Translations under genes and position numbers: made by a program
Shown here: positions 26,762 through 35,768 of the stretch, piece by piece
How positions within the stretch are numbered: position 1 is the first letter of the stretch
Layout of the letters: every line of letters begins with the position of its first letter
DNA from: Pseudomonas fluorescens
GTDB taxonomy: Bacteria > Pseudomonadota > Gammaproteobacteria > Pseudomonadales > Pseudomonadaceae
Assembly: GCF_018614775.1 (NCBI RefSeq)
Contig: NZ_JAGGOF010000113.1
Location: forward strand, 1 to 50,594
Length of the DNA stretch: 50,594 bases
Direction: 5' to 3'
Notes under the pieces: model-generated
What the model saw: only the letters and a program-made list of their open reading frames with translations
Told to the model about the DNA's origin: nothing
Database searches by the model: none

Positions 26762-27774
26762 TGTACTTTTGGTTATTTCTCTCTGTTGCGATGGCTTCGC
26801 TGCTCATGACGGCGGGCCTTCGTCGTTATGCGCTGGCGCGTAGCATCATCGATATCCCGAACGCACGCAGCTCACATAGCGTCCCGACACCAAGGGGAGG
26901 GGGCGTGGCGATCGTGGTCGCGTTCCTGGTGACACTGCCGTTGTTGGGCCAACTGGGTCTGGTGTCGCTCGATTATTTGGTGGCATTGGGTGGTGCTGGC
27001 GCATTGGTCGCCATCGTGGGGTTCATGGATGATCACGGCCACATTGCCGCGCGATGGCGGTTGCTCGGGCATTTCAGTGCAGCTGTCTGGGCTTTGGCGT
27101 GGCTTGAAGGGCTGGCGCCCCTGAACCTGTTTGGCGTGAGCTTCGACCTCTCTTGGGTAGGGCATGCTCTGGCTGCTTTTTACTTGGTGTGGCTCCTCAA
27201 CCTGTATAACTTCATGGACGGCATTGACGGTATCGCCAGTGTGGAGGCGGTGTTGGTCTGCGTCGGAGCAAGTGTGCTCTACATTTTTTCGGGTTTCACC
27301 GACCTTATCTGGCCGCCGTTGATACTGGCTGCTGCGGTGCTAGGTTTTCTGTTCTGGAATTTTCCACCGGCGAAGATTTTCATGGGGGATGCGGGCAGTG
27401 GCTTCCTGGGTATCGCGCTTGGGATCATGTCGCTTCAAGCGGCCTGGGCCTCTCCGGCCTTGTTTTGGGCCTGGCTGATCCTGCTGGGGGTATTTATCGT
27501 CGATGCGACGGTCACGCTGATTCGTCGATTCATGCGCGGTGACAAGGTCTACGAGGCACATCGCAGCCACGCTTATCAGTTTGCCTCGCGTCGCTATGGT
27601 CGCCATCGTCCGGTGACGCTGGCGGTGGCTGCAATCAACGTGCTGTGGTTGTTCCCGGTGGCGTGGTGCGTTGTGGTGTTGAAGCTTGATGGGGTGGCAG
27701 GTCTTCTACTGGCTTACGTACCGCTGGTGTTATTGGCCTTCAAGTTCAAGGCAGGTCAGTTGGAGAGCGTCTGA
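26758..27774 (+). CDS. wbpL: Initiating sugar-1-phosphate transferase WbpL
   Basis: Polytopic WecA/MraY-family enzyme (about 11 helices, 338 residues) that transfers a HexNAc-1-phosphate (D-FucNAc or D-QuiNAc in relatives) from UDP to undecaprenyl phosphate, starting O-antigen assembly. The family motifs are clear: RSSHSVPTPRGGG near the N-terminus, FMDDHGHI, NFMDGIDGIA (magnesium site) and FMGDAGSGFLG. The gene starts in an ATGA overlap with the previous stop, and a second ATG follows directly. It is followed after about 95 bases by the first wbpM copy. Confidence 0.93.
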   Translation: MMYFWLFLSVAMASLLMTAGLRRYALARSIIDIPNARSSHSVPTPRGGGVAIVVAFLVTLPLLGQLGLVSLDYLVALGGAGALVAIVGFMDDHGHIAARWRLLGHFSAAVWALAWLEGLAPLNLFGVSFDLSWVGHALAAFYLVWLLNLYNFMDGIDGIASVEAVLVCVGASVLYIFSGFTDLIWPPLILAAAVLGFLFWNFPPAKIFMGDAGSGFLGIALGIMSLQAAWASPALFWAWLILLGVFIVDATVTLIRRFMRGDKVYEAHRSHAYQFASRRYGRHRPVTLAVAAINVLWLFPVAWCVVVLKLDGVAGLLLAYVPLVLLAFKFKAGQLESV

Positions 27775-27869
27775 GTACTCGAGTAAAAGGCCAGATGGGT
27801 GGTAATGGAAGGCCGTAGCTGTACAGCCTTCATTAGAATGGGTAGAAACGACAGGTGTTGGAAACATTC

Positions 27870-29879
27870 ATGGATAGACTTCGTGTCGCATTGCTGGGGC
27901 TGCCACGTCGGCAGAAACGCCTGCTTCAGGTCATGACCGATGTGCTGCTGGTTTGGCTCGCCTTGTGGTTGGCATTCGTGGTGCGCCTTGGCTTCGACGA
28001 AATGGTCAACCCGTTCATCAATCACCCATGGCTTCTGATCAGCGCTTCGTTGATTGCCATCCCCTTATTCGTTCGATTCGGTATGTATCGGGCGGTTATG
28101 CGCTACTTGGGTAATGATGCCTTGATCGCAATCATCAAGGCCGTCAGCTTGAGCGCATTGATATTGGCACTCGTCGTCTATTGGGGCGCTTCTTACATGG
28201 CGCCGGTGCCACGTTCAGTCATTTTCAATTACTGGTGGCTTAGCCTGGTGATGATCGGCGGTCTGAGGCTGCTCATGCGTCAGTACTTCATGGGCGATTG
28301 GTTCATTCCCGCCCAACATGTACCTTTTGTAAACCGTAATACCGGTCTTACCAAAGTGGCGATCTACGGAGCCGGTGCTGCCGGTAATCAGTTGGTGGCG
28401 GCCTTGCGTATTGGTCGAGACATGCAACCAGTAGCTTTCATCGATGACGATGCCAGTATCGCGAATCGTATGATTTCCGGCTTGCAAGTATTCAAGCCGA
28501 AACACATCCAGAAGATGATAGAACTTACCGGGGCTCAGGAGGTGCTGTTAGCCGTTCCTTCGGCGAGCCGTGCGCGTCGACGTGAAATTCTGGGATATCT
28601 CGAAGGCTACCCCCTGCACGTACGCAGTGTTCCGGGCTTCATGGATCTGGCCAGTGGTCGCGTGAAGGTCGACGACATCCAGGAAGTGGATATTGCCGAC
28701 TTGCTGGGACGGGATGCGGTACCTGCACAACCTGCCCTGCTGTCGCGCTGCATTCAGGGTAAGGTAGTACTGGTCACGGGAGCGGGTGGGTCGATTGGTT
28801 CTGAACTCTGCCGCCAGATTCTCACCCTGCAGCCGTCAACGTTGCTGCTGTTCGATCACAGTGAGTTCAACCTTTACAGTATTCTGACCGAACTGGAGGA
28901 AACCGTCGCCCGACAATCGATCCCGGTAAATGTATTGCCGATCCTGGGGTCCGTGCGCAACGCCGATAAATTGTTCGACACCATGACCTCGTGGAAGGTC
29001 GAAACGGTGTATCACGCCGCAGCCTATAAGCACGTGCCCCTGGTCGAGCACAACATCGCCGAAGGCATGCTCAACAATGTCATCGGAACGTTGAACACCG
29101 CGCAAGCGGCGCTGAAGGCTCAGGTTGAGAATTTCGTGCTCATTTCCACGGACAAGGCCGTGCGCCCGACCAACATCATGGGCAGTACCAAGCGTTTGGC
29201 GGAAATGGTCTTGCAGGCCCTGAGCCAGGAGCTCGCCCCGGTGCTGTTCGGGGATAGCGGGAATGTCGCACGAGTCAACAAAACCCGTTTCGTCATGGTG
29301 CGTTTCGGTAACGTGCTGGGATCGTCCGGCTCGGTTATCCCGCGCTTCCGGCAGCAGATCAAATCCGGCGGGCCCGTCACCGTTACGCATCCCAATATCA
29401 CCCGTTATTTCATGACCATTCCAGAGGCCGCTCAGTTGGTGATCCAGGCGGGTTCGATGGGGCGAGGGGGGGATGTATTCGTATTGGACATGGGCGAGCC
29501 GGTGAAGATCGCTGAGTTGGCGGAGAAGATGGTCCTCCTGTCAGGCTTGAACGTGCGCTCTGAGAAAAACGTGTACGGCGATATCGCGATCGAATTTACC
29601 GGGCTGCGGCCGGGTGAAAAGCTCTATGAGGAACTGCTGATCGGGGACAATGTGGTCGCAACCCCGCACCCGATGATCATGAGTGCCCATGAAGACCATC
29701 TGCCCTGGGAGCAACTCAAAGTTAAATTGGACGAACTGATGGTTGCCGTTGCCAAGGATGAATATCCACGGGTTCGCATGCTGTTACGCGAAGTCGTCAG
29801 CGGTTATACCCCGGAGGGAGAAATTGTCGATTGGATATTCCAACAGCAGCGTCTGGTCCCCAAGCAAAAGGATCGTTGA
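27870..29879 (+). CDS. wbpM: UDP-GlcNAc 4,6-dehydratase WbpM, copy 1
   Basis: Membrane-anchored enzyme that makes the UDP-4-keto-6-deoxy-GlcNAc precursor of FucNAc and QuiNAc. 669 residues: about four N-terminal helices (to about residue 115), a CoA-binding/Rossmann domain with VAIYGAGAAGNQLVAALR, and the SDR dehydratase domain with VLVTGAGGSIGSELCRQI and Met437/Lys441 in NIMGSTKR, where Met replaces the usual Tyr. The start is uncertain: ATG 27870 gives LRVALLGLPRR near the N-terminus as in PAO1 WbpM, while GTG 27855 aligns exactly with the GTG start of the second copy. A paralogue lies at 35769-37778. A ribosome binding site is weak for either start. Confidence 0.92.
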   Translation: MDRLRVALLGLPRRQKRLLQVMTDVLLVWLALWLAFVVRLGFDEMVNPFINHPWLLISASLIAIPLFVRFGMYRAVMRYLGNDALIAIIKAVSLSALILALVVYWGASYMAPVPRSVIFNYWWLSLVMIGGLRLLMRQYFMGDWFIPAQHVPFVNRNTGLTKVAIYGAGAAGNQLVAALRIGRDMQPVAFIDDDASIANRMISGLQVFKPKHIQKMIELTGAQEVLLAVPSASRARRREILGYLEGYPLHVRSVPGFMDLASGRVKVDDIQEVDIADLLGRDAVPAQPALLSRCIQGKVVLVTGAGGSIGSELCRQILTLQPSTLLLFDHSEFNLYSILTELEETVARQSIPVNVLPILGSVRNADKLFDTMTSWKVETVYHAAAYKHVPLVEHNIAEGMLNNVIGTLNTAQAALKAQVENFVLISTDKAVRPTNIMGSTKRLAEMVLQALSQELAPVLFGDSGNVARVNKTRFVMVRFGNVLGSSGSVIPRFRQQIKSGGPVTVTHPNITRYFMTIPEAAQLVIQAGSMGRGGDVFVLDMGEPVKIAELAEKMVLLSGLNVRSEKNVYGDIAIEFTGLRPGEKLYEELLIGDNVVATPHPMIMSAHEDHLPWEQLKVKLDELMVAVAKDEYPRVRMLLREVVSGYTPEGEIVDWIFQQQRLVPKQKDR

Positions 29880-30001
29880 GCGCTCGTGGAGAAGGGCCAC
29901 AACAACCAGCAAATGGGCGGTTGACGTGATGACTTCGCCGATGGCAGCGGGTAACGCCCTAACCTGCCAGGATTTTCGATTTAATAAGCGAGCAGAACCC
30001 T

Positions 30002-31840
30002 GTGCTTCCAAGTGAAAAATCTATACGTCCGGTTGTTGCGGTATCGCGTCAAGTAATGATAACGCTTTCGTTGATGGCAACACTCCTGACGCTTGGCTGG
30101 CTCCTCACATACAGCGCCTATGGTATCGAGTTTACCGATGAAGGCTTTTATCTGGTGTGGATTTCCAATCCATTTATCTATGATGTTTCGCTTACGCAAT
30201 TCGGCTTTATTTATCATCCCCTTTATTTACTGCTAGGCGGTGATATCACCGCGCTTCGACAGGCGAACATATTGATTACGTTCGGCTTGGCTTGGGGCGT
30301 GGCATACAACCTTTTGGCTTCGCTAGCCTCCGAGGCCAGAGAAGACCGCGTTGTCCTGCATACGGCTGCTCTCGGTTTGGCCGGTTGTGCTCTTGTTTTC
30401 TTCGAAACGTGGTTGCCCACGCCTAGCTACAACAGTCTTGCGCTACAAGCGTTGCTGCTAACCAGTATCGGTCTGCTTTTAGCTGGAAAGGACATGACTC
30501 GTAAGAGCGTCTATGGCGGGGTGGCCATTGGTGTCGGCGGCTGGTTAGCGTTCATGGCCAAGCCAAGCACGGCACTCGCATTGGCTATTGGTGTTTTCAT
30601 TTATCTGTTGTTGTCGCGCAAGCTGTCTATTCGTCCGCTTTTGCTCATTGCCGGGAGTGCCATTGTGCCGCTCTTGGCAAGTGCATTCTTGATTGATGGC
30701 TCGCTGCCGCACTTTATAGAACGGATTGAGCTGGGCATTGAATTTGGTGGGTATTTGGGGGGCGGCCACACGCTGATGCAGATCCTGCACATTGACGACT
30801 TCCTGCTCAGTGAAAAAGCCAAGTGGGCCATCCTTGTCGTATTTGCGGCCTCCTTTATCGCCACATTGGGGGCGTGGAGTGAAAAGAAGCTTGGCCTGCT
30901 CCTTTGCCTGGCGATATCGCTCGGGTGGATTGCGCTGGTCGTGTTGTTGGTATCAGGTCGGACTTCCAAGGTTGCCGAACTTGGTAATTTTCAGGGCTTG
31001 CTGATTTTCGGAGTGGTATTTGCCGGTGCACTGGCCGGGCTGACAGTGGGGGGTATCAAGGGCCTGAAACGCGTGAGCGCATCACACTGGGGGTTTGCGC
31101 TGCTGTTTTTGGTGATGCCTCACATCTACGCTTTTGGAACCAACAAGAATTACTGGGTGGGTGGCGCCTCGGCCGGTATTTTTTGGCTGTTTGCCGGATT
31201 CATCCTGTTAGGGCCGATGGCTCGTGGGCGTGGCAACTGGCTGTTTGCGTTGCCGTTGTTGCTTGCCGCTCAGGCCGTTACCGCGACCCTTCTGCAAACA
31301 GCGCTCGAGCAACCCTATCGTCAGCCCCAAGCCCTGCGACTCAACACGTCTTCCTTGGACGTTGGCCCCCAGAAATCGACCGTGATTCTCTCGCAAGGGT
31401 ATGCGCACTATATCGACAGCGCTATCAAGACCGCACGCGCGGCAGGTTTTGAGCCGTCTACTCCGATGATCGATTTATCGGGTCAGTCCCCTGCAATACT
31501 TTACGCAATCGGGGCTCAGAATATTGGCCAGGCCTGGACTATTGGCGGCTACCCCGGCAGTCTCGATCTTGCCCGGGCAGCATTGAACCGTACTTCTTGT
31601 GAGAAAATCGCGAGCGCCTGGCTGCTGCTGGAGCCCGAAGGCCCGCGCAGTATTTCGCTTGAACTCATGTCCGGCCTGGGCTCTGTTTTCCCTGAAAGAT
31701 ATGAGCAAGTAGGCAGCTGGCAGACCGCAGAGGGAGCAGGCAGTTTCGCCGTCAGCCGTACACAGGTGATTTATAAACCGTTGGCATCGCACGAAACATT
31801 GCTTGCTTGCCGGGCGCTGCGTGAGAAAAGTAGGCAGTAG
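30002..31840 (+). CDS. Large polytopic membrane protein, GT-C-like
   Basis: 612 residues with about 11-13 predicted helices in the first 410, then a soluble C-terminal domain of about 200 residues. The first extracytoplasmic loop begins YGIEFTDEGFYLVW. An acidic pair right after helix 1 is the hallmark of GT-C lipid-linked-sugar transferases, so periplasmic glycosyl transfer is a reasonable reading, but I do not recognise a named family. GTG 30002 is taken as start; ATG 30056 is an alternative that puts helix 1 at the very N-terminus. It lies between wbpM copy 1 and the WecE-type gene, inside the region bounded by the wbpM paralogues. Compare GtrC in gtr systems. Confidence 0.7.
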   Translation: MLPSEKSIRPVVAVSRQVMITLSLMATLLTLGWLLTYSAYGIEFTDEGFYLVWISNPFIYDVSLTQFGFIYHPLYLLLGGDITALRQANILITFGLAWGVAYNLLASLASEAREDRVVLHTAALGLAGCALVFFETWLPTPSYNSLALQALLLTSIGLLLAGKDMTRKSVYGGVAIGVGGWLAFMAKPSTALALAIGVFIYLLLSRKLSIRPLLLIAGSAIVPLLASAFLIDGSLPHFIERIELGIEFGGYLGGGHTLMQILHIDDFLLSEKAKWAILVVFAASFIATLGAWSEKKLGLLLCLAISLGWIALVVLLVSGRTSKVAELGNFQGLLIFGVVFAGALAGLTVGGIKGLKRVSASHWGFALLFLVMPHIYAFGTNKNYWVGGASAGIFWLFAGFILLGPMARGRGNWLFALPLLLAAQAVTATLLQTALEQPYRQPQALRLNTSSLDVGPQKSTVILSQGYAHYIDSAIKTARAAGFEPSTPMIDLSGQSPAILYAIGAQNIGQAWTIGGYPGSLDLARAALNRTSCEKIASAWLLLEPEGPRSISLELMSGLGSVFPERYEQVGSWQTAEGAGSFAVSRTQVIYKPLASHETLLACRALREKSRQ

Positions 31841-32035
31841 GTTTGCCCAAGAAAGCAATTATTCTGCCTGGCGGCCCTGATTCGCTTCGTCACCCTGTGA
31901 CTTAGGTGGCGAATAAGCGGCGGCAGGTGGTTTCGATAACTGATAATTGAAGCCCTGATCAAGCACCTGTCGATACGTGAGACCGCAGGTACCTATGCGG
32001 CGCCCGCGAGTGGCTGAGGCTGCTGGAGAAAAACA

Positions 32036-33175
32036 ATGATTCAGAAGATCCAGTTCAACCGACCGTTCATGACTGGCAAAGAGCTGGGATACATTTCCGA
32101 AGCCAAGTCCGGCAACATGCTGGCTGGCGATGGTCCTTTTACCAAGCGCTGCCATGAATGGTTGGAGAGCGAAAGTGGCTGCGCCAGGGCACTGCTGACG
32201 CATTCGTGCACCGCTGCGCTGGAAATGGCCGCGCTGCTGCTGAACATCGGGCCGGGTGACGAGATCATCATGCCTTCTTACACCTTTGTGTCGACTGCCA
32301 ACGCTTTCGTACTGCGAGGTGGCGTTCCGGTGTTCATCGACATTCGGGAAGATACCTTGAATCTCGACGAGCGCCTTATCGAGGCGGCGATCACCGCACG
32401 CACACGCGCTATTGTCCCGGTTCACTACGCAGGGGTGGCCTGCGAGATGGACACTATCATGGACATTGCCAAGCGGCACAACCTGAAGGTCGTGGAGGAC
32501 GCCGCACAAGGGGTAATGGCCACTTACAAAGGGCGAGCGTTGGGCAGCATCGGTGATTTGGGTGCCTACAGCTTCCACGAGACCAAGAACGTGATTTCTG
32601 GTGAAGGGGGCGCCCTCCTGGTAAATGAGTCTTCACTGGCGTTGCGTGCCGAAATCATCCGAGAAAAAGGCACCGACCGTAGTCGTTTCTTTCGAGGGGA
32701 GGTGGATAAGTACACTTGGCAGGAGGTGGGTTCTTCATTCTTGCCAGGAGAACTGATTGCGGCTTTCCTATGGGCACAGCTCGAAGAGGCGGAGCGTATT
32801 ACCAAGGAGCGCCTGGCGATCTGGCAGCACTATCACGGGCTTCTTGAGCCCCTTGAAGCCAACGGTTTATTACGCCGGCCCATCGTGCCTGATAGCTGCC
32901 AACACAATGCACATATGTACTACGTTCTGCTCGCGCCAGGAATCGATCGACAGAAAGTGCTCGGCGAACTCAAGCGACACGAAATCTTCTCAGTGTTTCA
33001 TTACGTACCTCTTCACTCGTCACCTGGCGGGAAGCGATATGGGCGAACGGAGGGTACGCTTGAAGTCACCGACAGGCAGGCTGATCGATTGCTACGTTTG
33101 CCACTGTGGGTTGGCCTGAGTGCTGAGCAGCAACAGCGTATTGTCAATGTGTTAAGTGATGCTATCGCTGACTAG
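32036..33175 (+). CDS. wecE: WecE-type sugar 4-aminotransferase
   Basis: DegT/DnrJ/EryC1/StrS-family PLP enzyme of 379 residues, closely following the E. coli WecE (RffA) pattern: HSCTAALEMAALLL, MPSYTFVSTANAFVLRGG, VPVHYAGVACEMDTIM, EDAAQGVMATYKGRALG, PLP Lys184 in SFHETKN, and REKGT-RS-FFRG-VDKYTW. WecE makes dTDP-4-amino-4,6-dideoxy-D-galactose (dTDP-Fuc4N) from the 4-keto sugar. The rmlA/rmlB genes for that substrate are not in the window. Ribosome binding site GGAG about ten bases ahead. It is preceded by a 195-base gap (31841-32035) with no visible gene and followed by a terminator. A UDP-linked 4-keto substrate from the neighbouring WbpM is an alternative. Confidence 0.88.
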   Translation: MIQKIQFNRPFMTGKELGYISEAKSGNMLAGDGPFTKRCHEWLESESGCARALLTHSCTAALEMAALLLNIGPGDEIIMPSYTFVSTANAFVLRGGVPVFIDIREDTLNLDERLIEAAITARTRAIVPVHYAGVACEMDTIMDIAKRHNLKVVEDAAQGVMATYKGRALGSIGDLGAYSFHETKNVISGEGGALLVNESSLALRAEIIREKGTDRSRFFRGEVDKYTWQEVGSSFLPGELIAAFLWAQLEEAERITKERLAIWQHYHGLLEPLEANGLLRRPIVPDSCQHNAHMYYVLLAPGIDRQKVLGELKRHEIFSVFHYVPLHSSPGGKRYGRTEGTLEVTDRQADRLLRLPLWVGLSAEQQQRIVNVLSDAIAD

Positions 33176-33260
33176 GGGATAGAAACCCCGCAAGATTTTT
33201 GGTTACCCATGGTAGCCGTCAGCGTTAGTGCCCTCGACCATATGCCGATTCAAGTACAGT

Positions 33261-33291
33261 GCCGTCGGCTTTGCAGCCGACGGCTTGTTTT
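33261..33291 (+). terminator. Terminator between the convergent wecE-type and acyltransferase genes
   Basis: Stem GCCGTCGGCT (33261-33270) / AGCCGACGGC (33275-33284) with a four-base loop, followed by TTGTTTTT. It lies between two convergent genes and ends + strand transcription. The reverse orientation lacks a good T tract. Confidence 0.88.
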
Positions 33292-35283
33292 TCATTTATT
33301 CAGAATCCCTGGTGCGTTAATCTCTGCCCATTGGATGAATAGTTTTGCGACTTGGCTGCTTGCGTACTCCGAGTAGTGGGCGTACTGGTCGCGAAAAATA
33401 GGCATGCCGTTCAACGTCAACGAGCAGTTGAACAGTCCACAAAACAGTTCGTTTTGATCAAAAAATTTGACGTCCGGATGAACTGCGGAAATCCTAGTTA
33501 TAAGAGGGGCGAAGCCTTCGTCGATTTCCTTTTTTGCATCCAATCCCAGAGTGCAATCAGCTGCCTTCGTCTTGAGCGGCCTTGAGTAGCAGCCCTTCAA
33601 CTCACGTTTTTTCACGATGTGAGGGATGAATACAATGACTTTTATACCATGTTTTTCAAGGTGGGTGATGCGCTCGTCAATACGTTTTATATAAGCATCA
33701 TCGACAACTTTATTGAGGCCATCAATGATCGAATATTTGATCGTTCCACTGTTCTCAATAATGCCATTGATCAAAAGCTTCTGATGATACGCGCGGCTGC
33801 CGGAACAGGGGTTCGTGTCGGTTGTTGCATTGGGGTCAGTGATGTCGATCATGTCCGGCGGGCATGCACCGATGGACAAGATGCTGCTGTCCTTCGTCTC
33901 TGCGGCGGCGGCCAGTCCAGGAAACAGATGATTAGTGTAGCTGTTACCGAGGAGCAATATATCGGGTGCCCGATCCTTGTTGGTTATGCAGAACCACCAC
34001 CCGTAGGTTGCAGCCTCTTTGAAAGGGTATCGATTGATGCATGTGTCGTTTTTTGCGTACTTCCAGATCGGCCCAACAAACTGACTGTTGAATTCTTCCG
34101 CGCTTTTAACCGATGCGCGCTGTGGCAGTCCTGCGTTGTAGAAGGTGGCGTACCCCATGACACCAACGACGACCATTACCAGCAACAGTGTCGGGGTTTT
34201 CAGCTTGCTATTGGATTTCCGAAGAGGCTTTTCACACAGCTGATAGGTAGCCCATGCGAGCAACATGGCGAGGATGACGGCTGCAATCCGAATTTCCAGG
34301 GCAGGGGTTTCACTTTCGATGATCCGCGCGAATGACAATAGGGGCCAGTGCCATAAGTACAGCGGGAAGCTGATCAATCCAATCCACACAAACGGGCGAA
34401 ACGACAGTACTTGTTTGTTGAGCCATGCTTCAGGGCCGGCGGCAATGATGAGCGCTGTTCCGAGCGCAGGGATTAGTGCCCACCAGCCCGGGAATTCGGT
34501 CTTGCTGGTAATTGCATAGAATCCGTAAGACAGAGCAGCGATACCGAGTAGCGCGCTGATATTGCGAAGGGCTGGCCTTTGCAAGGGGTGGCTTGGACGG
34601 TACAGGCTGAAGTAAGCAAGGATGGAGCCGATCAGAAGCTCCCAAACCCGGGTGTGTGGCAGATAGAACACAGCTACTGAGTCACTGGCAACATGGGTGA
34701 TGTTCCAGCCGAACGAAAGGCCGGCTGCAATCAAAGCCACCAGCAGAATATTTGCCCGTAATTTCCAGATGGCCCAGAGGATGACAGGCCAAAAAATATA
34801 AAACTGCTCTTCGATACCCAGTGACCAAAGATGCAGCAGCGGTTTGATCTCCGCGCTTGTATCAAAGTAGCCACTCTCATCCCATAGCAAGATGTTCGAA
34901 ATAAAAACCGCACCACCGGCAAGGTGTTTACCTAGCTGTTGGAACTCGTCTGCGAACAGCGTAAACCAGCCGAAGGCAAAACAACTGAGGAGTACCAGAA
35001 GTAAGGCGGGAAATATTCTCTTTATTCGGCGAGCATAGAACTCTCTGAAGCTGAATACTTTATCATCCAGGCTGCCATAGATGATGGTCGATATGAGATA
35101 GCCTGAAATGACAAAAAATACATCCACGCCAATAAAGCCACCGGGTACCATTGAAGGGAGCGCGTGAAACAGAACAACTGAAAGTACAGCGATGGCGCGA
35201 AGTCCATCGATATCAGCGCGATATTTTGGGTGGCTGAGTCGATGTATAGGCAGCAGGGTTTCCTGCTGAGCTAGAGACGTCAT
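33292..35283 (-). CDS. OafA-type acyltransferase with C-terminal SGNH domain
   Basis: Inner-membrane O-acyltransferase, 663 residues. The N-terminal acyltransferase-3 domain (about residues 15-370, about 10-11 helices) begins KYRADIDGLRAIAVLSVVLFHA, with the conserved arginine and histidine of the family. The periplasmic SGNH domain (about 400-655) has the block I variant LLGNSYTNH, where Asn replaces the usual Asp of GDS, and the C-terminal RDQYAHYSEYA with the Asp/His pair. Such two-domain proteins acetylate O antigen or other envelope glycans. It is the only minus-strand gene between the two wbpM copies. Acceptor unknown. Confidence 0.88.
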   Translation of the reverse strand: MTSLAQQETLLPIHRLSHPKYRADIDGLRAIAVLSVVLFHALPSMVPGGFIGVDVFFVISGYLISTIIYGSLDDKVFSFREFYARRIKRIFPALLLVLLSCFAFGWFTLFADEFQQLGKHLAGGAVFISNILLWDESGYFDTSAEIKPLLHLWSLGIEEQFYIFWPVILWAIWKLRANILLVALIAAGLSFGWNITHVASDSVAVFYLPHTRVWELLIGSILAYFSLYRPSHPLQRPALRNISALLGIAALSYGFYAITSKTEFPGWWALIPALGTALIIAAGPEAWLNKQVLSFRPFVWIGLISFPLYLWHWPLLSFARIIESETPALEIRIAAVILAMLLAWATYQLCEKPLRKSNSKLKTPTLLLVMVVVGVMGYATFYNAGLPQRASVKSAEEFNSQFVGPIWKYAKNDTCINRYPFKEAATYGWWFCITNKDRAPDILLLGNSYTNHLFPGLAAAAETKDSSILSIGACPPDMIDITDPNATTDTNPCSGSRAYHQKLLINGIIENSGTIKYSIIDGLNKVVDDAYIKRIDERITHLEKHGIKVIVFIPHIVKKRELKGCYSRPLKTKAADCTLGLDAKKEIDEGFAPLITRISAVHPDVKFFDQNELFCGLFNCSLTLNGMPIFRDQYAHYSEYASSQVAKLFIQWAEINAPGILNK

Positions 35284-35768
35284 TGTGGGTCATGCTCCAT
35301 TTTATAATCGGGCCTTGCTGGCGCGCGCGTATCGTACTGGGTACAAGCCGGATACAGAAGCGTAGAAAGGAGCGTTCGATCATAAGTATTCAGCCAGCGC
35401 ACCTCGGTCGGTGGGCGGAGATCACGGTTAGCGCCTCACTCAGCCATCATCAGCTTTGACGCCTTCCGAATGAAGATTTCTCGTCGTACTATGGCAGGTT
35501 GCTCAGCGCTGCCAGTAACATACGGGCGCATGCGCCTGAACCTCCTCATGCCGGCCCGTTCGGTTGCTCTAGGATCGGTTGATCCAGGGCAGCGAGGTGC
35601 ACGTGCCTTAGCTTTTCGCCAATGCGGTTAACGCCATATTCACACGGACCAGCAGAGAGGGACTAATCTTGGATGCTGGTACGGACATGTTCTTAATGAT
35701 TGTTTTATCAGTGATGCATGAAGCGCATGCCCCCAGTAGAAGCGGATTTGCGACAGGAGCAGACCACG
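35284..35768. other. Gene-free spacer upstream of wbpM copy 2
   Basis: About 480 bases with no coding frame I can support on either strand. It must hold the promoters of the divergently read acyltransferase gene (minus) and wbpM copy 2 (plus). AGGAG at 35755-35759 is the likely wbpM ribosome binding site. An AT-rich ATGATTGTTTTATCAGTG stretch at about 35696-35713 is a possible -10 region. No repeat or insertion-sequence end is obvious. Confidence 0.4.

Noticed and set aside
35284..35768. Spacer examined for a broken transposase or integrase gene
   Set aside because: No frame with recognisable residues and no flanking repeats.
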